NCBI RefSeq assembly: GCF_017565645.3
Contig: NZ_CP086136.1
Location: 3,889,501 to 3,953,500 of the forward strand
Length of the DNA stretch: 64,000 nt
Direction of reading: 5' to 3'
From: Bradyrhizobium barranii subsp. barranii
GTDB taxonomy: Bacteria; Pseudomonadota; Alphaproteobacteria; Rhizobiales; Xanthobacteraceae
Made by a program: the position numbers and the translations under genes. Positions 44,374 to 53,110 of this stretch are shown piece after piece (within the stretch, counting starts at the first letter, position 1; every line of letters begins with the position of its first letter). The notes under the pieces were generated by a model, which was given only the letters and a program-made list of their open reading frames with translations, did no database searches and was not told where the DNA came from.

Positions 44374-45075
44374 ATGTCTGCGCAAACCAAGCCAACGATC
44401 GTTTTCTGTCACGGCATTTGGGCCGATGGCTCCTGTTTCAGCAAAGTCATTCCAGCATTGCAGGCCGACGGGTACGAAGTGATCGCCGTTCAATATGGCC
44501 TGGACTCCTTCGAGGAGGATCTGGCGACGGTGAAGCGCACACTCAATCGCGTTGGCAGCCCGGTCCTTCTCGTCGGCCATTCGTATGGCGGCGCCACCAT
44601 CACAGGCGCGGGCACCGATGAACGCGTGGTCGGTCTCGTCTACATTGCAGCGGTCGCGCCCGATGCCGGCGAGACCGTGCAGGACCAGCTCGACAAGTAT
44701 CCGTCGGATATTTTCTCTCGCGTCGAGGTCGCCGATGGGCGTGCCTGGATGCTTCCGAGTGGCACCGAGTTCTTCGCAGGAGACCTCTCCGCGGAAGACC
44801 AGAAGCTGGTTTGGGCCACCCATTATGCGCCCGTCTACAATCTGTTCCAGCAACAGAAGCTCAGCGCCGGCAAGATCGCGTGGAGGTCGAAGCCGAGCTG
44901 GTACATTCTGGCCACGCAAGACCATACTGTGCATCCGGATCTGCAACGCTGGGTGTCGAAGCGCATGGGAGCGACGATCACCGAAGTGGCGAGCAGCCAC
45001 GTGCCGATGCTCTCCCAGCCAAATGTGGTGATCGACGTGATACGCAAAGCCGCGGCCGCCGTTAAAAAAAGCTGA
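44374..45075 (+). CDS. Alpha/beta-fold hydrolase
   Basis: 233 residues. The nucleophile elbow is GHSYGG (Ser70), the acid is probably Asp in ATQDHTVHP and the base His in SSHVPMLSQP, making a complete triad. The oxyanion region is VFCHGIWADGSCF. It resembles small esterase/haloperoxidase-like hydrolases (PF12697 type). No signal peptide is seen. ATG 44374 has an AAGGAAAAG ribosome-binding site; the frame extends upstream without similarity. A hairpin follows the stop. The substrate is unknown. Confidence 0.85.
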   Translation: MSAQTKPTIVFCHGIWADGSCFSKVIPALQADGYEVIAVQYGLDSFEEDLATVKRTLNRVGSPVLLVGHSYGGATITGAGTDERVVGLVYIAAVAPDAGETVQDQLDKYPSDIFSRVEVADGRAWMLPSGTEFFAGDLSAEDQKLVWATHYAPVYNLFQQQKLSAGKIAWRSKPSWYILATQDHTVHPDLQRWVSKRMGATITEVASSHVPMLSQPNVVIDVIRKAAAAVKKS

Positions 45076-45106
45076 TCGCAACAAGCATACATTGCCGGAC
45101 ACGAAG

Positions 45107-45133
45107 GAGAGGTCGTTCGCGAGGCGACCTCTC
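45107..45133 (+). terminator. Probable terminator hairpin after the hydrolase gene
   Basis: GAGAGGTCG (45107-45115) and CGACCTCTC (45125-45133) form a perfect 9-bp stem with a 9-base loop, followed by TTGTTC. It is 32 bases after the hydrolase stop. The T-tail is weak. Confidence 0.55.
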
Positions 45134-45165
45134 TTGTTCATGGGCTGGTGTGCAACGGCCGCTCT

Positions 45166-45259
45166 TGGCCCTTCGCAGGCGCGGCGTTGCTCGATGCTGA
45201 TTTCGGCTTGTGACCCCAAGCTGGCGTGTTGGGGCATTGGCGCGGTGTCGGCCTTTGAC
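45166..45259 (+). repeat. Interspersed repeat, copy A (94 bp)
   Basis: Begins TGGCCCTTCGCAGGCGCG and runs through TTGCTCGATGCTGATTTCGG to GTCGGCCTTTGAC. Copy B (46380-46465) matches it along its length except for single-base changes and 8 bases that copy A has extra. A third, interrupted copy is at 48589-48866. Copies A and B flank the broken methyltransferase gene in direct orientation. Confidence 0.8.
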
Positions 45260-45290
45260 CCACAGCGGACGTCGGTCAAACTTCTCTCGC

Positions 45291-46313
45291 TCAAGCCGCC
45301 ACTGCTTCGAGGATGCTTGCAGCTGAATTGGTGGGTACGACCCGCGCAAGGCGAAAACGGGCTTTGCCAAGAAGTGACGCGTACTCGGACTCCGTTCTTT
45401 CCTGCCCGCCCAATAGCACTAGCATCGCCATATCGAGCATCTTTCCCTGATGTGCTGCATCGCCGGACGGAAGAACCATTTCGACGACAAGCAGCCGTCC
45501 GGCGGGGTTCATTGCCTTGCGGACGTGGCCAAGGATCGTGAGACACTGGTCCTCGTCCCAGTCGTGAATGACGTGCGAAAGAATGTAAGCGTCCGCCCCA
45601 GCAGGGACGCTCTGGAAGAAATCACCAGGCACTATTGTCACCCGGTCGCTTACACCCTTGGCAGTTAGCAATGCCGGCGCGTCAGTCACGACATGCGGAC
45701 GATCGAACAGAATGCCGCGCGGTCCCTCATGACGGGAAAGCACAGTGGCCAACATGTTGCCGGTCGCTCCGCCAACGTCAACGATGGTCTTGAAAACCGC
45801 AAATCCATATGCAGCTGCGACGGCAGGAGGTTCCTGATTGTGGAGGCCGATCATTGTCTCGCTAAACAGCGATGCTTGTTCTGGATGATGTGCGAGATAT
45901 TCGAAGAATGGCACACCATGCGCTTTGTCAAAACCTGGTTTGCCCGTTTGAACAGAGTATTCCATATAATCCCAAGCACCGCGCTGCCAGGCACTCCCGA
46001 AAACAAGCAGGGACGATCTTGCCGAGCCCGGCGCACTGGTCTTCAGAGCCTCGCCTAAGCTAGTCAACGCAAATCGCTGCGCCGATTGCTCTGTCAAGAT
46101 GCCCAGGCTCGCCAGAGTGCGCATCAATCGATGCAGTTATGATGCATGCACCTGCATCGGACCAGCTAGTTCCAAAGCGCTCTTCGGCCCAAATGCGAGC
46201 TGATCGGCTAGTCCCAACTTTGCAGCGACGCAAACGGTTCTTGAGGTAATCGCCGCTCCCATTTGGATCAATTGGATGTGCGGCGGCAGCTGTTCAGGAG
46301 TATTGGCGGTCAT
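45291..46313 (-). pseudogene. SAM-dependent O-methyltransferase broken by an in-frame stop
   Basis: The frame from ATG 46313 (MTANTPEQLPPHIQLIQMGAAI, dimerisation domain) runs to an in-frame TAA at 46137-46139 and continues in the same frame (LHRLMRTLASLGILTEQ...) to 45291. Joined, it is about 340 residues, the usual length of hydroxyneurosporene/acetylserotonin-type O-methyltransferases. The SAM motif TIVDVGGATGNM and HVIHDWDEDQC are intact. One base change would create the stop (for example from TCA or GAA), and no indel is needed. The gene may be a recent pseudogene or the stop a sequencing error. Downstream translation could restart at TTG 46127 but would lack the dimerisation domain. Confidence 0.8.
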
Positions 46314-46379
46314 GGCAATTCTCCAAAGCGAAAAACAACCAGCATACACGGCTGTTGGGTAGCTGACTACTTCCGCTTG

Positions 46380-46465
46380 TGGCCCTTCGCAGACGTGGCG
46401 TTGCTCGATGCTGATTTCGGCTTGCGACCCCAAGCTGGCGTGTTGGCGCGGTGTCGGCCTTTGAC
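46380..46465 (+). repeat. Interspersed repeat, copy B (86 bp)
   Basis: Matches copy A at 45166-45259, without the 8-base duplication that copy A carries near its 3' end. It lies just upstream of the methyltransferase start. The upstream flank CCGCTTGTGGCC is also found left of the MITE at 48601. Confidence 0.8.
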
Positions 46466-46549
46466 TAAGCGCAAGCCGGTATCCGGGCCGCCAAGCGGCT
46501 CGCGTCGACCAATTTCCGACGGACCGTCCAGCGCTGCCGGAGGTGGACA

Positions 46550-46792
46550 TCATCCGACCGATCGTATGCCTCGCGGGTCAGTATTTCGGTTCGAGGCCAC
46601 GTACTCGATCTCGCCATACGTAATCCCGATATCCTTCAGTTCCTGATCACTTAGGCTGCAAAGATCGCGCCGCAGGCGCTCCCATTTCCGCCACTCTTGA
46701 AAAGCGTTCCAGCAATTCCTGAAAACGCTGACATTGCGTCGCTGGGAGTCTGCCGTCTGGACCAAGCCCGTTGTCTGATAAATCATGCTCAT
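46550..46792 (-). CDS. DUF1127 family small protein
   Basis: About 80 residues from ATG 46792. The C-terminal part (WRKWERLRRDLCSLSDQELKDIGITYGEIEYVASNR) is the DUF1127 motif: Arg/Trp-rich helix, then L-S-D-x-E-L-x-D-I-G-I. Proteins of this family are small, positively charged and in some alphaproteobacteria bind RNA or influence phosphate and envelope responses. It stands alone between the methyltransferase remnant and the winged-helix regulator. An upstream in-frame start at 46837 is possible. Confidence 0.8.
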   Translation of the reverse strand: MSMIYQTTGLVQTADSQRRNVSVFRNCWNAFQEWRKWERLRRDLCSLSDQELKDIGITYGEIEYVASNRNTDPRGIRSVG

Positions 46793-46951
46793 CGCAGCAT
46801 CCTCGGGCACCTTGTTTCCACGCTGGCATGCTGCCAAAATCCGGCCCAGCGCGCTTGATCTGCTGCTTACATTTTCCTTACGGACAGCTTATTCTTTATT
46901 TTCCAAGTGGTTGCCGGGCCTGACCGGAGACCGTCCAAGGGATTTCGCGTC

Positions 46952-48526
46952 TTGCGCTATCTCTTCGAAGACTACGAACTGGATTCCGGCCGCCGCGAGC
47001 TGTACCGCGACGCAAACGTCGTCGCCCTGGCGCCACAGACCTTTGACTTTCTGGACTACCTCATCCGCAACCGCGAGCGCGTAGTTTGCAAGGATGAGCT
47101 CATCACAGCCATTTGGAAGGGGCGGTGCGTGTCGGATGCCGCGCTGACGACCCGCCTGAATGCCGCTCGGTCCGCAATCGGCGATTCCGGGGAGAAACAG
47201 CGGCTGATCAAGACGCTGCCAAGGAAGGGCTATCGCTTTATCGGTATGGTGCAGGAGGCTGACGGCGCCCCCACTGTGGCGGTAATAGAAATCCAGAGGG
47301 AGACGGCTAAACCCGCCCTCACACTTCCCGACAAACCGTCGCTGGCCGTTCTGCCATTCACCAACCTGAGCTCCGATCCAGAGCAGGAGTATTTCGCCGA
47401 CGGCATGGTCGAGGACATCATCACCGGCCTTTCGCGGTCCAAATCGCTGTTCGTCATCGCGCGGCAGTCCACTTTTACCTACAAAGGCAAGGCTATCGAC
47501 ATCAGACAGGTCGGGCGCGAGCTGGGCGTTCGGTATGTGCTCGAAGGCAGTGTGCGCAAATCCGGCGATCGGGTTCGCATTGCCGGGCAGTTGATCGAGG
47601 CCACGACGGGTGCTCATCTTTGGGCGGACCGGTTCGACAGCCAACTCGAAGATATCTTCGATCTGCAGGACCAAGTGACGAGTAGCGTGATTAGCGCGCT
47701 CTTTCCTCAATTGGAGCGCGCCGAGATAGAGCGCGCAAAACGCAAGCCAACCGAAAATCTTCAGGCCTACGACTACTATCTGCGTGCACTCTCGAGCTTC
47801 TATGAATTCACCCGCGAACAGAACATTGAAGCCCTCAGGCTGATCCGTCTTGCTGTCGAGATCGATCCCGGATTGGCCTCAGCGTACGCGCTTGGTGCTT
47901 ACTGCTATCTGCAACGAAAGATCTTCGGCTGGACGATCGACGCGGATCAGGAACTGAACGACACCCGACGGTTGGCAAGACGTGCGATCGAGCTCGATAA
48001 GGATGATCCAACCGTACTTGTGAGAGCCGGGCAGGCAATTGGCGCCGTATTATATGAGATCGACGAAGGCGTGGCCCTCGTCTCCCGAGCGCATGAGCTT
48101 AACCCGAACCTGGCTGTCGCACGGTATACGATCGGCTGGGAACACATACGGCGCGGCGACATAGAGGGGGCGCTTAAGCAGTTCCACGCCGGGGGGCGTC
48201 TAAGCCCGATGGATCCGTTTCTTTTTCTGACGCAGACCGGCATAGCGTTTGCGCATTTCCTGACGGATCGATACGAGGACGGGGCGTCATGGGCCAAGTC
48301 GGCTGTGCTGCACCGGCCCAACTATCTCAACGCACAATTTATTCTGGCGGCATGCCACGCAATGTCTGGAAGGGTCGAGGAAGCCCGGATGATCGGTGCA
48401 CGCCTGATGGAAGCGAGGCCGGCTCTCCGCGTCTCCACACTCGTTCCAAAGCTCGCTCGATTTTACGGGCCGGAATACCTCGAAAGGGTCATGCGAGCTT
48501 GCTCCATCATGGGTCTGCCCCCATGA
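46952..48526 (+). CDS. Winged-helix (CadC/OmpR-type) TPR regulator
   Basis: 524 residues from a TTG start. Residues 1-95 form an OmpR/CadC-type winged helix (LFEDYELDSGRRELYRDANVVALAPQTFDFLDYLIRNRERVVCKDELITAIW...KTLPRKGYRFIG). A middle domain (SLAVLPFTNLSSDPEQEYFADGMVEDIITGLSR...GELGVRYVLEGSVRKSGDRVRIAGQLIEATTGAHLWADRFD-like) and C-terminal TPR repeats follow. The TTG at 46952 places the family N-terminus at the start and has AAGGGA upstream; a GTG at 46907 is an alternative. The middle domain recurs in the cyclase on the opposite strand at 48882-50723. No transmembrane segment is visible, so a cytoplasmic DNA-binding role is likely. Confidence 0.8.
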   Translation: MRYLFEDYELDSGRRELYRDANVVALAPQTFDFLDYLIRNRERVVCKDELITAIWKGRCVSDAALTTRLNAARSAIGDSGEKQRLIKTLPRKGYRFIGMVQEADGAPTVAVIEIQRETAKPALTLPDKPSLAVLPFTNLSSDPEQEYFADGMVEDIITGLSRSKSLFVIARQSTFTYKGKAIDIRQVGRELGVRYVLEGSVRKSGDRVRIAGQLIEATTGAHLWADRFDSQLEDIFDLQDQVTSSVISALFPQLERAEIERAKRKPTENLQAYDYYLRALSSFYEFTREQNIEALRLIRLAVEIDPGLASAYALGAYCYLQRKIFGWTIDADQELNDTRRLARRAIELDKDDPTVLVRAGQAIGAVLYEIDEGVALVSRAHELNPNLAVARYTIGWEHIRRGDIEGALKQFHAGGRLSPMDPFLFLTQTGIAFAHFLTDRYEDGASWAKSAVLHRPNYLNAQFILAACHAMSGRVEEARMIGARLMEARPALRVSTLVPKLARFYGPEYLERVMRACSIMGLPP

Positions 48527-48588
48527 GTGCATGCGGTTGTCGGGAAAGACCGGTCTCATTCCAATTCCCATCAACGGCGCAGTATGCA

Positions 48589-48866
48589 ATGTCCGCTTGT
48601 GGCCGATATTGTTGCAAAAGTCGATTTTCGCCGATGACCAAAATTCTGCGGGCCGTGGGCGCGACTTTCGCGTACAAGATGCGAGGGACCTCACGGCCTC
48701 ACGCAAAATTCACAGGCGACTTCGGTAGCGCGATTGAGGTCATACGAATCAGCGATCGCTCGCTGCTTAGTGTTTTCGCGAAAAATCTTGAGCCTGCAAC
48801 TTTCGACTTTTGCAACACAATCGGCCCTTCGCGGACGTGGCGTTGCTCGATGCAGATTTCGGCTTG
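48589..48866 (+). repeat. Interspersed repeat, copy C, interrupted by a MITE
   Basis: The left part (48589-48604, TGTCCGCTTGTGGCC) and right part (48823-48866, starting GGCCCTTCGCGGACGTGGCGT) together match copies A and B once the 48601-48826 element is removed, with GGCC present on both sides. Confidence 0.7.
48601..48826. mobile_element. MITE-like element, copy 1 (226 bp)
   Basis: Bounded by 24-bp terminal inverted repeats that match at 22 positions (GGCCGAT-NN-TGTTGCAAAAGTCGA at both ends). It has no transposase and no significant reading frame of its own. Copy 2 at 52635-52861 differs by one substitution and a one-base insertion inside the element. GGCC at each end may be a 4-bp target duplication or part of the ends. 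The TGTTGCAAA core is reminiscent of IS6-type ends, which is only a hint. Confidence 0.75.
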
Positions 48867-48881
48867 GACCCATACCAGACA

Positions 48882-50723
48882 TCATCCCTCCGGTACCTCG
48901 GCCAAACGCATACCTTCATAGACGCGTTCGCGTCCGGCGAGATGGGTGGGGTTATCACTCGCTGCGCCGAGGCGGAACCGGCGGATGGTAAAGCTTGGAT
49001 CAAGCGCAAGTCCTGCCTTCGCAGCGGCTCGCGCCTCATCCAGCGAGCCGAGCAGCGCCAGGACGGCGGCGAGTCCAAAATGCGTAATCGGATAATTTCG
49101 CTTGGCCTCGAGACTTCGACGGAACCAAGCTACCGCTTCGGCGTCGGCATTGAGCTGCACTTTGGCGAAGCCGACCATCTGCAGCCACCGGAAGGCGGAG
49201 ATGTCGCGAGGAGAGAGGCGGAGCGCTTCGTTGACATGGGCCTCAGTCTCTGCGCCGCGACCGAGAGAATTCATGGCGAAACCGATGGCCGCGTGCGCGT
49301 TAGCCAGATTTCGATCCAACGCCAACGCTCGCTCGCATTCGGCGATGCCTTGAATCGCACGATTCGTAAAAATCTGGACTACCCCTAATATCATGTGGGC
49401 CAAGGCGTGGTTCGGCGCGAGAGACAGCGCCTTTGTCAACGTCGTCTCGGCTGCCGCGAGATGCGCGGCCCGGTCGTCGGCCAGGAAGATCGCTCCGATG
49501 GACGCATCCACCAACCCCACACCGACCATTGCTCCGATATTTCCAGCATCGAGCGCCAAGGCTCGTTCAAAAAAGCTGCGGGCTTGTGCCATCGATTCGG
49601 ACGTGATCCCCTTGTTCCACCAGGCCACGCCTCGGAAATAGAAGTCCATTGCATCGGGATGCCGCGAACGTTCCGCTCGGCGCGCCTCAACCGCGATAAG
49701 CTGGGCGTCCAGCGCATTGGCGAGCCTTGCTACGATTTCGTCCTGCGTATCGAAAAGGTCGGTGACAGGCTTGTCGAAGCGTTCGGCCCATAGATGCGAC
49801 CCGGTTTCGGCGTCAATCAGCTGCACATTTACTCGAAGCCGATTGCCGCCACGCTGCACGGAGCCCTCGAGCAGGTAGCGAACATTCAACTCGCGACCGA
49901 TCTGTTTGAGATCAATCACTTTGTTCTTATAGGTGAATGCGGTGTGTCGGCCGATTACGAATGTGCCACTGATGCGCGACAGGTCCGTCGTGAGGTTCTC
50001 AGTCACGCCATCGACAAAATAATCCTGCTCGGTATCGCCCCCAAGGTTCATGAAAGGCAGGACGACGATCGAAAGTCGTGGCGCTGGAAGCACGGCCGGC
50101 CTCGCGCGGTCGGCTTGTACCGGCGGGTTAGGTCCTTCCTGGAGCACAGCGTAGGCTCGCACTGGGCGGTCGATGTTTTTGAGGTTCTGCTCGCCAAGAT
50201 CGGCAAACTCAACCTCGATCTTGTCTCGGATTTGATCGTAGGCGGCGGACGAGATGCAGATACCGCCGGGCTCAGCGATGCTCTCAAGCCGCGCAGCGAT
50301 GTTAACGCCGTCTCCAAAGATGTCATGAGGCTCAACGATGACGTCACCGATGTTGACACCCACACGGAAAGCAATGCGCCTGTCTTCCGCGTCGTCGATT
50401 GTAAGTTCCCCGATGCGGGTCTGAAACTGCACCGCAGTTCGGACGGCTTCGACAGCGCTCGGAGACTCCGCCAAGAAGCCATCGCCGATGTTCTTCACGA
50501 TGCGGCCGCCGTGTTCGGCGACTGCCGGTGCGACAGCGTCCGCGAGGAGCGCCGTCACCTTGGCGTAGGTCGCCTCTTCATTCTCGTGCATCAGCCGCGA
50601 ATAGCCAGCCACGTCAGCTGCCACTATCGCCGCCAACCTGCGCTCAACCCGGACTGGCGCCAACATCGCTTTGACTGAATGCCCGCTCAAGCTGGTGACC
50701 GTTCCTGGGTTCTTCTTAGACAT
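48882..50723 (-). CDS. Class III adenylate/guanylate cyclase with TPR domain
   Basis: About 613 residues from ATG 50723. The N-terminal cyclase domain (about residues 27-195) has metal ligands Asp37 (AADVAGYSRLM) and Asp81 (KNIGDGFLAE), Lys77 and the transition-state pair Asn141/Arg145 (GVNIAARLE), so it should be active. It is followed by the same middle domain as in the winged-helix protein (SIVVLPFMNLGGDTEQDYFVDGVTENLTTDLSR...RYLLEGSVQRGGNRLRVNVQLIDAETGSHLWAERFD) and TPR repeats. It should make cAMP or cGMP in response to an unknown cue. In-frame starts also exist at 50816 (overlapping the AraC stop) and 50666. Confidence 0.87.
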   Translation of the reverse strand: MSKKNPGTVTSLSGHSVKAMLAPVRVERRLAAIVAADVAGYSRLMHENEEATYAKVTALLADAVAPAVAEHGGRIVKNIGDGFLAESPSAVEAVRTAVQFQTRIGELTIDDAEDRRIAFRVGVNIGDVIVEPHDIFGDGVNIAARLESIAEPGGICISSAAYDQIRDKIEVEFADLGEQNLKNIDRPVRAYAVLQEGPNPPVQADRARPAVLPAPRLSIVVLPFMNLGGDTEQDYFVDGVTENLTTDLSRISGTFVIGRHTAFTYKNKVIDLKQIGRELNVRYLLEGSVQRGGNRLRVNVQLIDAETGSHLWAERFDKPVTDLFDTQDEIVARLANALDAQLIAVEARRAERSRHPDAMDFYFRGVAWWNKGITSESMAQARSFFERALALDAGNIGAMVGVGLVDASIGAIFLADDRAAHLAAAETTLTKALSLAPNHALAHMILGVVQIFTNRAIQGIAECERALALDRNLANAHAAIGFAMNSLGRGAETEAHVNEALRLSPRDISAFRWLQMVGFAKVQLNADAEAVAWFRRSLEAKRNYPITHFGLAAVLALLGSLDEARAAAKAGLALDPSFTIRRFRLGAASDNPTHLAGRERVYEGMRLAEVPEG

Positions 50724-50793
50724 GCCGACCGTCAGTTGAAATCTCTGCGTTCGAGGGCTAGCCCGGAAAACACTTGCTCGCACCGAGGTCTTC

Positions 50794-51759
50794 TCAATTT
50801 GAACCAGCTCGGACATGCGCTTCCGAGGCTACACTTGGGCTGCACCCAAATCGAAGGCGGAACATTCGAGAGAAATGCGCGTAGTCGCGAAACCCGCAGG
50901 AGTAGGCGATCTCGCTAAGCATCTGGTGCGATTTGGTTGGTTGTCGTCTGGTCAGAAGATGTGCCGCGTGATCCAAACGAAGCGACTGAATGAACCGGCT
51001 GTACGTTAATCCGCGTGCCGTGAACAGCTTCTGGAGATAGCGCAATGAAATTCCTGCTTCGCTGGCCACATCGCGAAGGGAAAGGTCAGGATCTGAGAAG
51101 TGGTTCCTGGCGATGCTGCAGACGCGCGTGAACAGCTTGTCAGTGTGAGAGGAATTAGGCGGCAAATCGGACTCGGCGAATAAGGCGCCGAGCAGATCGT
51201 AGATCGCGAACTGGATGTAGGGTTCGGCCGCAGTGGATGAACTATCGGCTTCGCCAGGGGCGGCCGAAACGAGACGGAATAGGAGGCGACACGCGGGTGT
51301 CGCACCATGCCAGCATAATCCGCCGCGTGGTTCCAAGCCCAAATGGGAAATCAGCCGCCGTCGTGGGATAGACAGAGAAAGCCATCGGCAGGATGTGCTC
51401 CCAGAGATCAAACTTACCGGCCGGGCCACATCGACAAGTCCAATGTCACCCACAGCAAGCTCGGCCTTATGATCGTCCTGTATCAGTGTCGACCGACCGG
51501 AGATCTGAAACACCACGTTGTAATAATCGCTGCTATTGAGGCGAGGGTCCCGGCGCATCCGATCGAACCGGCTGATGTTGGGGCTCGCAAATGCAGTATC
51601 GAGCGCAGTCATTCCCCACATGCATGAGCCACGGACCGAACCTCTAAAAATTCTGGAATCGACGCCTTGAGAACCGAAAACACCGATTGAGCGGATGCCG
51701 GTTAGCCACGTCTCGTAATCCGATGTTGGCCCGATGAGAAATTCACTGCGGCTGGGCAT
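50794..51759 (-). CDS. AraC-family transcriptional regulator
   Basis: 321 residues from ATG 51759, which has GAAAGGGAAAG before it. The N-terminal half (MPSRSEFLIGPTSDYETWLTG...NVVFQISGRSTLIQDDHKAELAVGDIGLVDVARP) is an AraC-binding-like (FeaR-type, PF14525) cupin domain. The C-terminal ~100 residues have two helix-turn-helix motifs (LSLRDVASEAGISLRYLQKLFTARGLTYSRFIQSLRLDHA and LSEIAYSCGFRDYAHFSRMFRLRFGCSP). It precedes the cyclase gene on the same strand and may share its promoter. An aromatic or acid effector is possible but not shown. Confidence 0.88.
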   Translation of the reverse strand: MPSRSEFLIGPTSDYETWLTGIRSIGVFGSQGVDSRIFRGSVRGSCMWGMTALDTAFASPNISRFDRMRRDPRLNSSDYYNVVFQISGRSTLIQDDHKAELAVGDIGLVDVARPVSLISGSTSCRWLSLSIPRRRLISHLGLEPRGGLCWHGATPACRLLFRLVSAAPGEADSSSTAAEPYIQFAIYDLLGALFAESDLPPNSSHTDKLFTRVCSIARNHFSDPDLSLRDVASEAGISLRYLQKLFTARGLTYSRFIQSLRLDHAAHLLTRRQPTKSHQMLSEIAYSCGFRDYAHFSRMFRLRFGCSPSVASEAHVRAGSN

Positions 51760-51996
51760 CTCGCTTTCCCTTTCGCAACCAAGGAATGAGGCGACCTCTT
51801 TACCGCAAGTGCGCACAAGTCTGAATGCCGCAACAGCGGCACACAAAAATGTGTTCCCAGCCGTTGCTGGGACACAGCAATCCTTGTGCCGATCTGACGG
51901 CGCTCTGGTGGCGATGGTGTCAAACTGCTGCGGTCAACAAGCCGAGCGTCATCTGCAAGTGTCTTGCCTGCAGCATCATGTAAGAGGTCTCTGGCG

Positions 51997-52524
51997 ATGC
52001 CTGACAATCTCAATCCGAATGATCGTCGCTCGACGAGCGCAATCAATGCTCAAGAAGTGTTTTCCCCGCAGCAACACTTGCGTCCGATGAACGAGTATCT
52101 CACTGAGGTTTCCGATAATGCAGGAGACTACTGTCTCATCCGATGTACCCTGCCCGCGGGCGCGGTGGTGCCGATGCATAGTCACGCCGATCGAGAGACG
52201 TTTTACGTGGTGTCCGGGAGCATAAATGCTCTTCACGGAGACCGCTGGGAGGAGCTTGGACCGGGCGATGTCTTCGATGTGCGAGACGGTGCCAAGCACG
52301 CTTGGAGAAACTCGTCGCAACTGGCTGCTTCGATCATATGCGTGACAACAACAAAGATGGCCCGGTTTCTGCAAGAGATATCGAGTTCAGCTGCCGGCTC
52401 TTTGCCGGAAGAGCAAGCGCGACGCTTCCTCAAGCTCGTCCAGGCAAACGGGTATTGGCTCGCGAGCCCGGAGGAGAACTCAGCGGTCGGATTGACTGTC
52501 AATTGGAGCGGGGGCGGCGACTGA
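51997..52524 (+). CDS. Cupin-domain protein
   Basis: 175 residues from ATG 51997 (AAGAGG upstream). The cupin barrel carries VVPMHSHADRETFYVVSGSI (His-x-His...Glu metal ligands) and a second motif GPGDVFDVRDGAKHAWRNSS with the third His. A single metal-binding cupin of this size may be a dioxygenase, isomerase or ligand sensor. The protein is divergent from the AraC gene with 237 bases between. The C-terminal tail (SGGGD) ends about 110 bases before the second MITE. Confidence 0.8.
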   Translation: MPDNLNPNDRRSTSAINAQEVFSPQQHLRPMNEYLTEVSDNAGDYCLIRCTLPAGAVVPMHSHADRETFYVVSGSINALHGDRWEELGPGDVFDVRDGAKHAWRNSSQLAASIICVTTTKMARFLQEISSSAAGSLPEEQARRFLKLVQANGYWLASPEENSAVGLTVNWSGGGD

Positions 52525-52634
52525 CTGCGGTTCTCGTGTTGGATGCCCTGAATTATTGCACTGAAGAAGGGGCGGGCAACCGAAACGAGTGGCTAAGCAC
52601 TATCGCAAGCGCACGTCGGCCCACTTCCGGTCCT

Positions 52635-52861
52635 GGCCGATATTGTTGCAAAAGTCGATTTTCGCCGATGACCAAAATTCTGCGGGCCGTGGACGCGACT
52701 TTCGCGTACAAGATGCGAGGGACCTCACGGCCTCACGCAAAATTCACAGGCGACTTCGGTAGCGCGATTGAGGTCATACGAATCAGCGATCGCTCGCTGC
52801 TTAGTGTTTTCGCGAAAAATCTTGAGCCCTGCAACTTTCGACTTTTGCAACACAATCGGCC
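52635..52861. mobile_element. MITE-like element, copy 2 (227 bp)
   Basis: Nearly identical to copy 1 at 48601-48826 and in the same orientation, with the same 24-bp ends. It is flanked by CACTTCCGGTCCT on the left and CTTAGCGGACAAATTCG on the right, which joined around one GGCC read like another copy of the GGCCCTTNGCGGAC host repeat. The remaining 249 bases up to the glycosyltransferase gene hold no gene I can support. Confidence 0.75.
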
Positions 52862-53110
52862 CTTAGCGGACAAATTCGCGTTCTGAACTGATGGACTGCT
52901 TTTGCCCCCACCCGATGCGCCCTTTAGCGGCCATCCTCATTCTTACAGGTGTAACCATCTCACTCTGAGGAGACATCGTTCGGTAGCGCGCGCCCGCCAT
53001 TCTTGGCGTGGCCCGCGCGGACACAGGCGCGGCCAAGCATCCGTCCGGAAGCCTGCGCCCACGATGGATTGCACCAGCGAATTCATCCCTGTGGCGAAAG
53101 AGGTTCTCCG

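Noticed and set aside
48289..48921. Open frame of 210 residues over the first MITE
   Set aside because: Most of it is the MITE and the interspersed repeat; the same peptide segment reappears at 52302-52886 only because the element is duplicated.
48601..52861. The two MITEs as ends of a composite transposon carrying the cyclase, AraC and cupin genes
   Set aside because: No transposase, and each element has its own GGCC-flanked insertion context in a different host-repeat copy, which fits two independent insertions better.
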